64,000 nucleotides of DNA. Origin: Cytophagales bacterium (lineage in GTDB: Bacteria; Bacteroidota; Bacteroidia; Cytophagales; Cyclobacteriaceae). Under the pieces are notes generated by a model that did not search any database, was not told the DNA's origin, and was given only the letters and a program-made list of their open reading frames with translations. The translations under genes were made by a program, and so were the position numbers. The stretch is taken from the NCBI GenBank assembly GCA_017303805.1, contig JAFLBQ010000008.1:212602-276601 (forward strand), given 5' to 3'. Shown in pieces: positions 51,223 to 60,115 of this stretch; positions within the stretch are counted from its first letter, which is position 1, and every line of letters begins with the position of its first letter.

Positions 51223-53934
51223 CTATTTTTTTTCAGTTTTTGACGGTTTGCCAACCTTCGCTTCAACAGATTGCGCTTGTACCTGAGCCTTCAGACGCTC
51301 TAATTCTGCACGATAGTCTGCCAATAAGGCCTTTAGCTCGCCTATTTGCTCCTCTTGCTCCTGGATTGCTTTCACCATAGGAGCAATAAAATCAGTGTAC
51401 CGTAAACCCAATGTTTTTTCCGCATCCCCACCTACTGTAACAATTGAATTATCAGCACCGACAAGCGCCTCAACATCTTGCGCAATAAAACCCCAATTAG
51501 TTCTCTTATCCGAAGAACCTTTCATGCGATAGCTAACGGGGTTTAATTTCATTATAAAATCGAGTCCCTTATACAGGGCAGCAATGTTTTGCTTTAACCG
51601 TTTGTCAGAAGCTGCGGTAAATGCCACCTGCCCTTCTATTACAGTAACTGTTGCGTTGCCAATGCGTACTTTGTCGCTGGCATTAACTATAGCTCCTTCG
51701 CCTATGGCCGTAGCATTATTTAGGTTATTAACACTAACATCGGCATTTCTTCCAATAAGTGTTAACCTTGAGCCAAGCGTATTTGTTGTAGCGACTGTAG
51801 TGCCAATAAGGGTATTGAAAAAGCCAGTTGTGGTATTCTGACCTGCACGCTCACCGAGCATCGTATTCCCAACACCCGTGGTAACATTCCAGCCCGCCTT
51901 TTCTCCAATAAAAGTACTTACGTTTGCCGTAGTAATAAATTCACCAGCCTGTGCTCCAACCAAGGTATTTCCCTGATGATTGCCGACTCTTCCGGCAAAC
52001 CATCCTATTACTGTACTTAACCCGAGGTTGGTATGGTTCTCAGCAGCTTGCGTTCCCATAAACACATTATAATTGCCGCTGTTATTTGCTCCGGCACGCC
52101 AGCCAAAAACAGCATTATCTGTTCCGCCAGGTGCCACCTGATCGCCTGCAAAAAGATTTCTAGTACCAATATTATTGATAAGTGCATTGGGGCCCACGTT
52201 TGCCCACACAGCAATGCTACCACCCGATGTTGTTAATACCTGGCCAGCAGTACCCACCGAAAGCTTGGCAACATCAAGTGCAGCACTGGAACTCACATCC
52301 GCATTTACAATAGTTCCATCTGCAATCTTGGCGGAAGTAATGGCATTATTTGCAACCACAGGGTTGGGATAAGTTCCCGTTAGGTCTCCCCCGGCCGCAC
52401 CGCTGGGCGCCACACTTATTGCCGTATTGGCAACTGCTGTGATCCGTCCCTGCGCATCTACTGTTACTACTGGCACTTGCGAAGCCGAGCCATAGGTGTT
52501 GGCTGCAACCCCGGTGTTGGCGAGGCCGATTGTTCCCGTTGAGGTAATGGTGCCGCCTGTTAAGCCCGTTCCGGCAACTATGCTTGTTACTGTGCCAAAT
52601 GTTGGCGTAGTCCAGGCAGAAGCACCTGCAGTTGTGGTCAATATTTGCCCGTTCGTTCCAGGTGCAATCTTGGCTGTGGTTACTGATCCGTTGTTTAATG
52701 TAAGCCCAGTGGTGAAAGTGCCGCCAATATCACCACCCGTTGGCGATTCCGTATCCAAAACAACTGAAGCGGCTAACCGATTTGCATTAATTGTGCCGGT
52801 AGTAGCTGCATTGTTAATTGAAGTTACCAGGCTGTTTCCAGCACCAGTTGCTAAAGTTGGGTTAGGGTAAGTTCCGGTTAAATCGCCACCTGCTGCACCA
52901 CCTGGCGCAACCCCGGCTATGGTTGTGTTACCCGCTGCTGTTAACCTACCTTGGGTATCCACCGTAAAGGTTGAAACTTGTGTAGCCGAGCCATAACTAC
53001 CCGGTGTAACCGTTGTATTTGCAAGCGCAATGGTTCCGGTTGCCGTAATAGGGCCACCGGTAAGACCGGTTCCCGTTGCAACGCTTGTTACTGTTCCTAA
53101 TGAAAGCGTGCTCCATTGAGGAGTACCGGCCGTGGTGGTTAAGATTTGCCCGTTGGCACCTGCAGCCAGCTTACTTACACCGATAGCCGCAGTGGCTCCA
53201 ATGTCGGCATTCACAATGGAGCCATCCAGAATCTTGAGTGAGTTTACTGAGCCATCGGCCAGGTCGGCAGTGGCAATAGTGCCGTCTAAAATTTTATTGG
53301 TATTAACGGAGCCATCGGCCAGATCTATTGTAGCAATGGTGCCATCGGCAATTTTTGCGCTGGTAATAGCATTGTTTGCTACCAAAGGCGCTGGGTAAGT
53401 TCCTGTAAGATCACCACCGGCTGCACCCCCTGGTGCTACTCCGGTAATTGCGGTATTGCCCGCTGCAGTTAACCGGCCCTGGGCATCTACTGTAAAAGTA
53501 GGAACCTGCGTGGCCGAACCATAACTACCGGGGGCAACTGCCGTGTTTGCTAAACTAATTGTTCCGGTGGTGGTTATCGGGCCACCGGTAAGCCCGCCCG
53601 CGGTATTTATACTGGTTACTGTCCCTGTGCCGCTCGTGCCATCTTCAATTACACTCCATGCCGCACCACCCCAATAAAAAAACTTACCAATATCACTGTC
53701 AAACACAAGTAGTCCTTTATCGGTAGCGGAAAGGGAACCTACAAAGGCTACATCGGTACGTTGTGCGGTTGTTAATTTAGGAACTAACAAACCCTGATTA
53801 TTAGTTGGTGAAACTAACTCTAAAACAGCATTTTTATTTGGGTTGGTTACTCCAATACCAACCGTGTTTTGAGCCACCAGACTTCTACTGGGAAAAAACA
53901 ATAAAACGGCTACAATAATTTTGCAACGGAACAT
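51223..53934 (-). CDS. Giant repeat fibre protein with C-terminal S74 intramolecular chaperone
   Basis: The 903-residue protein opens with a signal peptide (IVAVLLFFPSRSLVAQ) and VGIGVTNPNKNAVLEL. It has three of the GTVTSxxxGTGLTGG...GDLTGTYPNP modules found in its neighbour, then a Gly/Asn-rich region of VFMGTQAAENHT-like repeats. The C-terminus is a peptidase S74 domain: Ser776-Asp777 (cleavage point expected between them) with Lys781 five residues on, RLKQNIAALYKGLDFIMKL, NWGFIAQDVEALV, and a coiled coil (EEQIGELKALLADYRAEL). S74 domains trimerise phage tail spikes and then cut themselves off. A trimeric surface fibre is likely. Confidence 0.93.
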   Translation of the reverse strand: MFRCKIIVAVLLFFPSRSLVAQNTVGIGVTNPNKNAVLELVSPTNNQGLLVPKLTTAQRTDVAFVGSLSATDKGLLVFDSDIGKFFYWGGAAWSVIEDGTSGTGTVTSINTAGGLTGGPITTTGTISLANTAVAPGSYGSATQVPTFTVDAQGRLTAAGNTAITGVAPGGAAGGDLTGTYPAPLVANNAITSAKIADGTIATIDLADGSVNTNKILDGTIATADLADGSVNSLKILDGSIVNADIGATAAIGVSKLAAGANGQILTTTAGTPQWSTLSLGTVTSVATGTGLTGGPITATGTIALANTTVTPGSYGSATQVSTFTVDTQGRLTAAGNTTIAGVAPGGAAGGDLTGTYPNPTLATGAGNSLVTSINNAATTGTINANRLAASVVLDTESPTGGDIGGTFTTGLTLNNGSVTTAKIAPGTNGQILTTTAGASAWTTPTFGTVTSIVAGTGLTGGTITSTGTIGLANTGVAANTYGSASQVPVVTVDAQGRITAVANTAISVAPSGAAGGDLTGTYPNPVVANNAITSAKIADGTIVNADVSSSAALDVAKLSVGTAGQVLTTSGGSIAVWANVGPNALINNIGTRNLFAGDQVAPGGTDNAVFGWRAGANNSGNYNVFMGTQAAENHTNLGLSTVIGWFAGRVGNHQGNTLVGAQAGEFITTANVSTFIGEKAGWNVTTGVGNTMLGERAGQNTTTGFFNTLIGTTVATTNTLGSRLTLIGRNADVSVNNLNNATAIGEGAIVNASDKVRIGNATVTVIEGQVAFTAASDKRLKQNIAALYKGLDFIMKLNPVSYRMKGSSDKRTNWGFIAQDVEALVGADNSIVTVGGDAEKTLGLRYTDFIAPMVKAIQEQEEQIGELKALLADYRAELERLKAQVQAQSVEAKVGKPSKTEKK

Positions 53935-54093
53935 AAGGGTGAGGTTTAGATTAAAGCGACTTTGGTTAGAAAGGGAATTTCTAAGCTACCATAATTTGGG
54001 TGATAAAGAAAAGGATTTTACACGTTTAGAAGATTTTAGGTTAGACAGGCCGGTTTTGTAATATTGCAACCACACTTCAAACCCGTTTATCTC

Positions 54094-55233
54094 ATGAATT
54101 TTGGAACTAAAGCCGTTCATGCCGGTGTTGCGCCCGATCCAACAACCGGTGCCATCATGACACCCATTTATCAAACTTCTACCTACGTGCAGGAGTCTCC
54201 GGCTCAACATAAAGGATACGCCTACGCCCGCGGGGCCAACCCCACCCGCAATGCATTACAAAAAAGCATTGCTGCACTTGAAAATGGTAAACACGCCATC
54301 TGCTTTTCGTCTGGTATGGGTGCCACCGATGCAGTAATAAAATTACTAGCACCGGGCGATGAGGTAATAACCAGCAATGATTTGTACGGAGGCTCTTACC
54401 GCATGTTTAAACGAGTGTATGAGAAGTTCGGGATCAAATTCCATTTTATTGATTTGTCCGATTCTAAAAATCTGGTTCCGTATCTCAACGCAAAAACTAA
54501 ACTACTCTGGTTGGAAACTCCATCCAATCCACTCATGCGGATTATAGACATTGAAGCGTGTGCCACACTCGTCAAAAAGAATAATGTACTTGTTGCTGTC
54601 GATAACACCTTTGCTTCCCCCTACTTACAAAATCCATTGGCTTTAGGAGCCGATATTGTAATGCACTCTGTTACGAAGTACCTGGGCGGCCACAGCGATG
54701 TGATTATGGGTGCACTTGTTGTTAACGATGACTCGCTACACCAGGAGTTGGCATTCATCGCAAACTCGTGTGGTGCGGTGCCGGGCCCACAGGATAGTTT
54801 TTTGGTATTGCGGGGAATTAAAACCTTGCACCTGCGCATGGAGCGCCATTGCAAAAACGGACGAGAGATCGCCACCTTTTTACGCGCACATCCATTGGTT
54901 AAAGAAGTGTTCTGGCCGGGGTTTACAGATCATCCCAATCATGCTATTGCAAAAAAACAAATGCGCGATTTTGGCGGCATGCTTTCATTTACACTTAAAA
55001 ATGACAGCCTCGAAAATGCCAAAAATCTGATGGAACGCGTGTCGCTATTCTCCCTTGCCGAATCTTTAGGTGGAGTTGAGTCGCTCATCAATCATCCGGC
55101 TTCAATGACCCACGCCAGCATCCCCAAAGAAGAGCGCACTAAAAACGGGTTAACCGATTCACTCATTCGCTTAAGTATTGGCGTAGAAGATTGTGAAGAT
55201 CTTATTGCCGATTTAAATCAAGCGCTCGGATAA
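54094..55233 (+). CDS. Cystathionine gamma-synthase/lyase family PLP enzyme
   Basis: The protein has 379 residues from the ATG at 54094; an in-frame start ten codons upstream is less likely. The Cys/Met metabolism motifs are present: TPIYQTSTYVQ, YAYARGANPTRNALQ, SSGMGATDAV, TPSNPLMRIID and PLP Lys195 in SVTKYLGGHSDVIMG. The family includes cystathionine gamma-synthase, gamma-lyase and methionine gamma-lyase. The details favour synthase or lyase in trans-sulfuration. It stands alone, upstream of the minus-strand fibre genes, with TAATATTG (54059-54066) as a near-consensus -7 element. Confidence 0.93.
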   Translation: MNFGTKAVHAGVAPDPTTGAIMTPIYQTSTYVQESPAQHKGYAYARGANPTRNALQKSIAALENGKHAICFSSGMGATDAVIKLLAPGDEVITSNDLYGGSYRMFKRVYEKFGIKFHFIDLSDSKNLVPYLNAKTKLLWLETPSNPLMRIIDIEACATLVKKNNVLVAVDNTFASPYLQNPLALGADIVMHSVTKYLGGHSDVIMGALVVNDDSLHQELAFIANSCGAVPGPQDSFLVLRGIKTLHLRMERHCKNGREIATFLRAHPLVKEVFWPGFTDHPNHAIAKKQMRDFGGMLSFTLKNDSLENAKNLMERVSLFSLAESLGGVESLINHPASMTHASIPKEERTKNGLTDSLIRLSIGVEDCEDLIADLNQALG

Positions 55234-55263
55234 AGGATAAGGTTCTATTAACTGCAGGCTAAG

Positions 55264-55572
55264 TCAGGGCCTGGTTATTCCATTATGTTTAGCCCTGCGA
55301 ATGTTGCGGCCTGCGCGATTTTGTTTGCGGTCTAACCTGCGTTGTTCCGAGGCGGTGACAGTGCCATCGGCTTTTACCCTGCGTTCCGTTCTGCGAATAT
55401 GGCGCTGCTGCCTGTTAAGAGCTGCTGCTTCGCCATTCGTTAAATCACCATCGGCCCGGCCTTCAGCAATGCGGGCTCGCTGCGTTTTTTGCCGCACATC
55501 TGTGCGTGTTGTTTGTGCAAATAGTGCGGTGCATCCCATCCACAACATAAAAATGAAAACCAACTTTCTCAT
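55264..55572 (-). CDS. Small basic secreted protein with two D-x-D-G/D-G-type loops
   Basis: The 102-residue protein starts at the ATG at 55572 (an upstream in-frame ATG would spoil the signal peptide). The signal is RKLVFIFMLWMGCTALFAQ. The mature chain is very rich in Arg, with two similar halves: RADGDLTNGEAAALNRQQRHIRR and KADGTVTASEQRRLDRKQNRAGR. Each half has an Asp-rich loop followed by a helix, a weak EF-hand-like layout, so calcium binding is possible. The chain is strongly basic. Related proteins seem common in Cytophagales, but I know of no function. Confidence 0.75.
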   Translation of the reverse strand: MRKLVFIFMLWMGCTALFAQTTRTDVRQKTQRARIAEGRADGDLTNGEAAALNRQQRHIRRTERRVKADGTVTASEQRRLDRKQNRAGRNIRRAKHNGITRP

Positions 55573-55630
55573 AATAATCAATTTTGCAATTAGATGCCGG
55601 ATTGGCAAAACGGTTTAATACCAGCTGCAA

Positions 55631-57637
55631 TTATTTATTGCCCGATGGAATACGCACCACAAACGTAGCTCCTTTACCGGGCTGGCTGTTGAGCTCAATC
55701 GTTCCATTGAGTCTATCTACCAGGGTTTTAACAATGGCAAGGCCTAGCCCGTTAGAGCTTTCGCCCCCGGTAGGGCGGGCCGAAAGTTTCTTAAATTTTT
55801 GAAAAAGCATTTGCTTATCCGAGTCAGTGAAGCCCGGGCCTTGATCGGTAATTACAAGCTCAATGCCGTTATCTGTAGCGGACAGTTCAACTCCAATTTC
55901 GCTGCCCCGAGCCGAGAATTTTATTGCATTGGAAAGCAGGTTATCAAAAATTCTACTTAAAAAATCGAGATCAGTATAAAAGGATTGCGGGGGTTGCGCA
56001 GAGAGCACCAGGCTTAATTGCTTTGTGCGGGCCGCTACATCGAAAGAAGTAACTCTTTCTTCGATCCACTCTTTCAAATTAACCTCAGCAAAAGTGGGTA
56101 AGCTGCCCGTTTCTTCAATAGCATTTACATCCAATAAATCAATAATTAAATTAGAGCCGGCACGCGTAGCTTGCTTCATCATGTTCAAATACTGGTAGTG
56201 CTTAGGATTAAGTCCGCCTTCTAACTCCATTACCTGGGCCAATCCCAAAATTTGGTTTAGCGGAGCCTTTAAATCATGGGCTACAATATTCATGAGCGAG
56301 TTTTTCTCGTTATTCAAATCGCTGAGCTGATGATTTTGAACCTGAAGTTTTTGGTTGATGAATTTATGTTTGCGATTATAACTCCAGAAAATAAACATGA
56401 CAGCCGTAACAGAAATGATTAACCCAATCAGCAACCTGTTTTGAAAACGTTGGGCTATCAACTGCGATTCGTTTTTTGTCTGTGTTGACTTAAGCAGAAT
56501 ATTTTCTTGTTCTTTTTTTTCAATTTGTAATTGAAACTGTAGCCTTTCTATTTGCTGTTGCAGGTTGGTATTCTTTATCCGCTCGGCTAATACCTCCGAT
56601 TTGTCATCCAATTCGTGGGCCTTTTCTGGTTGGTTCAAGGCCTTATAGCAAAGCGCAGCACATTGAATGGCTTCAATTTGAAAAATCAGGTTTCCGGATT
56701 GTTCTGATTTTAAGATTACATCTTCAAAAATTGCAAGTGCCTCGTGGTACTGTTTTAGAGATTTCAAATACTTTCCTCTAATAAGAGAAGCCCGGATGTA
56801 CAATTTCTGATTCGATAAACCCAAAACACTTTTTAAAACTTCAGAAGCTTTTTCGTTGGCTGCTTTAAATTCTTTTTCTGCGTATAATATTTCGGCCATG
56901 CCCAACTCCAGCTCGGCTAGCGTAACCTTATCGTTTACCTGGCGGGCAATGGAATCGGCCATCTGCATCTTTTGAAGAGCCGACTTCGTATCGCCCATCG
57001 CTTCATAAATTAAGCCCAGTTCCAGTAATGATGATACAATACTCCGCTTGTCTCCCAGTTGCTTTCGTAATTCATACGCTTGCGTACTCATGGCTACGGC
57101 ATGTTCAAACTCTTGTTGCGATTTGTACAGGTTGGCGAGACTGCGGTACACATACGCCAACCCTAATTTCTCCTGCAACACTTCAAAAATATCGCGTGAG
57201 CGTACCAGATTAGCCGAAGCCCGCTCCAAATCGCCCCCATCAAAATACATACGGCCCAGATTATTATACCCAAAGGCAAGCTGCACAGAGTCCTTCTGAT
57301 CAATGGCTACTTGAATGGCTCGCTCATGATATTCCGAAGACTTATTGTAAACTCCCTTATTGGCATAGGCAAGTCCGATAAAGCTCAACGGCTTTGAGAG
57401 ATTTTTCTTCACACCAATTTGCTTCCCTAATTCAAATGCGCGTGAGCAATAAAATATGGTGCTGTCCGGATAGGAGTAGCGATATTCAAAACCAAGGGCA
57501 TTCAGCAAATCGAATTGTGCTTCGGATCGTTGGCTGGAAAGCCCCTGCCTTAAACTATCAATTACAGTAAGGTTTTGTGCCTTTGCATGGAAGCTTAGGC
57601 TGGCAAGTACCATCACACATAAAAACCTTAGTCTCAT
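55631..57637 (-). CDS. TPR-domain histidine kinase
   Basis: The protein has 668 residues from the ATG at 57637, which opens on a signal peptide (MRLRFLCVMVLASLSFHAKAQ). Seven or so TPR units (residues 30-370) show the pattern AFGYNNLGRMYFDGGDLERA. A coiled-coil stretch and one membrane helix (LLIGLIISVTAVMFIFWSY) lead to HisKA (NIVAHDLKAPLNQILGLAQ, phospho-His) and HATPase (NLLSNAIKFSARG, DQGPGF, GLGLAIVKTL). It is a membrane sensor with periplasmic TPRs. No response regulator is adjacent, so its partner is unknown. Confidence 0.93.
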   Translation of the reverse strand: MRLRFLCVMVLASLSFHAKAQNLTVIDSLRQGLSSQRSEAQFDLLNALGFEYRYSYPDSTIFYCSRAFELGKQIGVKKNLSKPLSFIGLAYANKGVYNKSSEYHERAIQVAIDQKDSVQLAFGYNNLGRMYFDGGDLERASANLVRSRDIFEVLQEKLGLAYVYRSLANLYKSQQEFEHAVAMSTQAYELRKQLGDKRSIVSSLLELGLIYEAMGDTKSALQKMQMADSIARQVNDKVTLAELELGMAEILYAEKEFKAANEKASEVLKSVLGLSNQKLYIRASLIRGKYLKSLKQYHEALAIFEDVILKSEQSGNLIFQIEAIQCAALCYKALNQPEKAHELDDKSEVLAERIKNTNLQQQIERLQFQLQIEKKEQENILLKSTQTKNESQLIAQRFQNRLLIGLIISVTAVMFIFWSYNRKHKFINQKLQVQNHQLSDLNNEKNSLMNIVAHDLKAPLNQILGLAQVMELEGGLNPKHYQYLNMMKQATRAGSNLIIDLLDVNAIEETGSLPTFAEVNLKEWIEERVTSFDVAARTKQLSLVLSAQPPQSFYTDLDFLSRIFDNLLSNAIKFSARGSEIGVELSATDNGIELVITDQGPGFTDSDKQMLFQKFKKLSARPTGGESSNGLGLAIVKTLVDRLNGTIELNSQPGKGATFVVRIPSGNK

Positions 57638-57815
57638 TGCTTTGTCTGCAACCGGATTAAAATCAATCCGCAAAATACGCAACAACTCTGCAGTAATTAT
57701 TTGGGATGTAAGAAGTTATACAAAAGGAGAATTATTAACCGGAATTACTAAAAAGCTATCCGATGTGGTACGTAAATGCCATTGCAAAGAAAATTTGGGG
57801 CCCATTGGAGTTGGC

Positions 57816-59039
57816 CTAATCTTCTTCTAAAAAGTTCAAATCGCGGCCAAATGTTTCATCTATCAGGCGCAAAGCCCAAAATGCAATTATTATTGTGATA
57901 AGCCCCACCACTAACGCACCTGTTAATATTCCGAAATCCTTTCTAAAAAGTTGAAATAATAATGTAAGCGGTATTACGGTGCCACGAATAAAATTGGGAA
58001 CGGTGGTGGCAACGGTAGAACGCAGGTTGGTTCCAAACTGCTCAGCTGCAATTGTTACAAATAATGCCCAATAGCCAATTCCAAATCCTAGCAAGAAACA
58101 TACAATATAAAATTGTAAAGCACTGGACAATGGGAAGTAAAGGTAAACGAGAATAAAAACTAAGGTTAAGAGAATAAACATAAAAACTGTCTTTCTGCGC
58201 GAGCGGATAAGTTGGCTGAGCAAGCCGCTGCTCATATCTCCGGCTGCCAGGCCAATATAACTATACATTACTGCATCTCCGGCTACAATGCCAGTAATGT
58301 GCATGGCCTCGGCAAACTCAGGCGAGAACGTAACCAGAATGCCAATTACAAACCAGATTGGCAGGCCAATTAAAATACAGCCAATAAATTTTACAAAGCG
58401 TTGCCTCTGATTAAACAATTGTAAAAAATTGCCTCGCGTTACTCCTTGTTCTTTTACTTTCAAAAATATGCCCGACTCAAACACGCTAACCCGGGCAATA
58501 AGCAACAGCAGGCCGAGCCCACCTCCAATGAAGTAGGCTACTTGCCAATCGAACGTTTTGGCAACATAATTAGCAAGTACTGCCCCCATTAAACCAACCG
58601 TTGCCACCAGCGTAGTGCCGTACCCACGCAAGGCCGTTGGCAGCGTTTCAGAAACCAGGGTAATGCCGGCACCTAATTCACCAGCCAAACCTATGCCCGC
58701 AATAAACCGCAGCACTGCATATTGAGGCACTGTGGTTACAAATCCATTGGCAATATTGGCCAACGAGTACAACAAAATAGAACCAAATAAAACAGATAAG
58801 CGGCCTCGCTTATCGCCCATTATTCCCCAAATGAGTCCGCCCACCAATAGCCCGGCCATTTGTACCTGCAGCAAAAATTCTCCTTTACTAAGTAGCTCTT
58901 CTGGCCCAACCCCCATAGCCAGCAAGCTGGGCCTGCGCACAATACTAAATAGCAGCAAATCGTAGATGTCAACAAAATAGCCTAAGGCGGCAACAATAAC
59001 GGGTATGCTTACAAGCTGCTTTAAGGGGTGCGAATTCAT
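57816..59039 (-). CDS. MFS transporter (metabolite:H+ symporter-like)
   Basis: The 407-residue protein has about 12 membrane helices. MFS motif A is seen as GDKRGR between helices 2 and 3, and the first helix has FVDIYDLLLF with an acidic D-x-x-D, a feature of the metabolite/aromatic acid:H+ symporters. The second half carries a matching loop with SRRKTVF. No substrate can be assigned. It is 54 bases downstream of the OmpA-like gene on the same strand, so the two might be co-transcribed. Confidence 0.88.
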   Translation of the reverse strand: MNSHPLKQLVSIPVIVAALGYFVDIYDLLLFSIVRRPSLLAMGVGPEELLSKGEFLLQVQMAGLLVGGLIWGIMGDKRGRLSVLFGSILLYSLANIANGFVTTVPQYAVLRFIAGIGLAGELGAGITLVSETLPTALRGYGTTLVATVGLMGAVLANYVAKTFDWQVAYFIGGGLGLLLLIARVSVFESGIFLKVKEQGVTRGNFLQLFNQRQRFVKFIGCILIGLPIWFVIGILVTFSPEFAEAMHITGIVAGDAVMYSYIGLAAGDMSSGLLSQLIRSRRKTVFMFILLTLVFILVYLYFPLSSALQFYIVCFLLGFGIGYWALFVTIAAEQFGTNLRSTVATTVPNFIRGTVIPLTLLFQLFRKDFGILTGALVVGLITIIIAFWALRLIDETFGRDLNFLEED

Positions 59040-59092
59040 TTCAAAGTTTTAGGTAGGATTGGATTGAAGAAACAAATTAGTTATCGATAGGC

Positions 59093-60043
59093 TTAATTCG
59101 TTCCTAAAATTTTAAATAACTCGTCCAGGTTAGGGGTAATGATGATTTCGGTTCTGCGATTTTTCTGTTTGTTCTGTGGCGTATCGTTAGCTGCCAGCGG
59201 AGCATATTCGCCTTTACCGGCAGCCGTTACTTGTTTAGCACCCAAGCCCGCGGCAGTAAGTATTTTGGTAATTGCGGTGGCTCGCATCACGCTCAAATCC
59301 CAATTATCTTGCATGTATTGCGACTTCTTTGAAATAGGCACATTATCGGTATGGCCCTCAATCATGATTTGTAAATCTTGCTGATCTTTTATGGCTCGTG
59401 CCAATTGCTGCAAAGCCATCACACCTTTACTATCTACTTCAATGCTTCCTGATCCAAAAAGCAATTGCTCCGCCAACGACACGTACACTTTACCATTTTT
59501 CACTTTAACGGTAAGATCATTTTCTTTAAAGTTAAGCAGCGCATTGCTGATGCGGTCTTTCAAATCTTTTACCGCTTTATCTTTATTAGCCAGAATTTGT
59601 TCCAGTTCGCGCACTTTCTTTTCGCGCTCGGCCAGGCTGGTGCTTAGTGAATCATTTAGCCTGCGGGTACTTTGCAGGTTTTCCTCAATAGCCAATAGCT
59701 GATCTTTCTGCTGAGCCAAATCGCGATTAAGTTTACCACTGTTGTTTAGCAAATTTCTATAGGATGTACTTAACTGATCATAGGCCGAGTTCAAGTCAGC
59801 TAACTTCTTACTTGTTACCCTAAACTCATCGTTCAATTCTGTGGTATCCTTTTTTATTTGTTCCAGTGCTTCGTTTAGTTGGGTAATGGTGGCCTGGGCA
59901 TTATCAAACTGCCGGGTTCGCTCTGCCAATTCGCCCTCTGCCTTTATCTTTTGTGCGAGCACATCATCGTACTTCTTTTTGGTAACTATACAAGAAGATA
60001 ACCCCAGCAAGGGTATCAGAAATAAAATTCGTAGTGCATTCAT
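59093..60043 (-). CDS. OmpA-family lipoprotein with coiled coil
   Basis: The 316-residue protein has a lipoprotein signal (MNALRILFLIPLLGLSSC). Residues 25-185 form a long coiled coil (for example LNDSLSTSLAEREKKVRELE). The C-terminal OmpA domain shows MIEGHTDNVPISKK, NWDLSVMRATAITKIL and NRRTEIIITPN, with the Asp and Arg that bind peptidoglycan diaminopimelate. It probably links the outer membrane to the wall in the periplasm. A PorE- or MotB-like role is less likely because no motor segment is present. Confidence 0.93.
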   Translation of the reverse strand: MNALRILFLIPLLGLSSCIVTKKKYDDVLAQKIKAEGELAERTRQFDNAQATITQLNEALEQIKKDTTELNDEFRVTSKKLADLNSAYDQLSTSYRNLLNNSGKLNRDLAQQKDQLLAIEENLQSTRRLNDSLSTSLAEREKKVRELEQILANKDKAVKDLKDRISNALLNFKENDLTVKVKNGKVYVSLAEQLLFGSGSIEVDSKGVMALQQLARAIKDQQDLQIMIEGHTDNVPISKKSQYMQDNWDLSVMRATAITKILTAAGLGAKQVTAAGKGEYAPLAANDTPQNKQKNRRTEIIITPNLDELFKILGTN

Positions 60044-60115
60044 AGTTTAAAAAATTTGAGGAGTAAATATCTAAAATAAAAATCAATTCCTACTTTTAGC
60101 GAAACAACAATCCTT

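Noticed and set aside
48828-53398. Many plus-strand open frames of 65-126 codons inside the two repeat genes
   Set aside because: They are antisense to a strongly coded minus-strand frame, repeat because the modules repeat, and have low-complexity Val/Ala/Pro sequence with no start signals or family match.
48022-53934. CRISPR-like or satellite array suggested by regular DNA repeats
   Set aside because: The repeats differ by synonymous and conservative changes, keep one reading frame, and have protein-level module boundaries; spacers are not unique short units and there are no cas genes.
46871-53934. Prophage remnant, because of the tail-spike-like S74 domain
   Set aside because: No integrase, portal, capsid, tail-tube or lysis gene lies nearby, and both giant proteins have signal peptides. 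S74 domains also occur in non-phage surface proteins.
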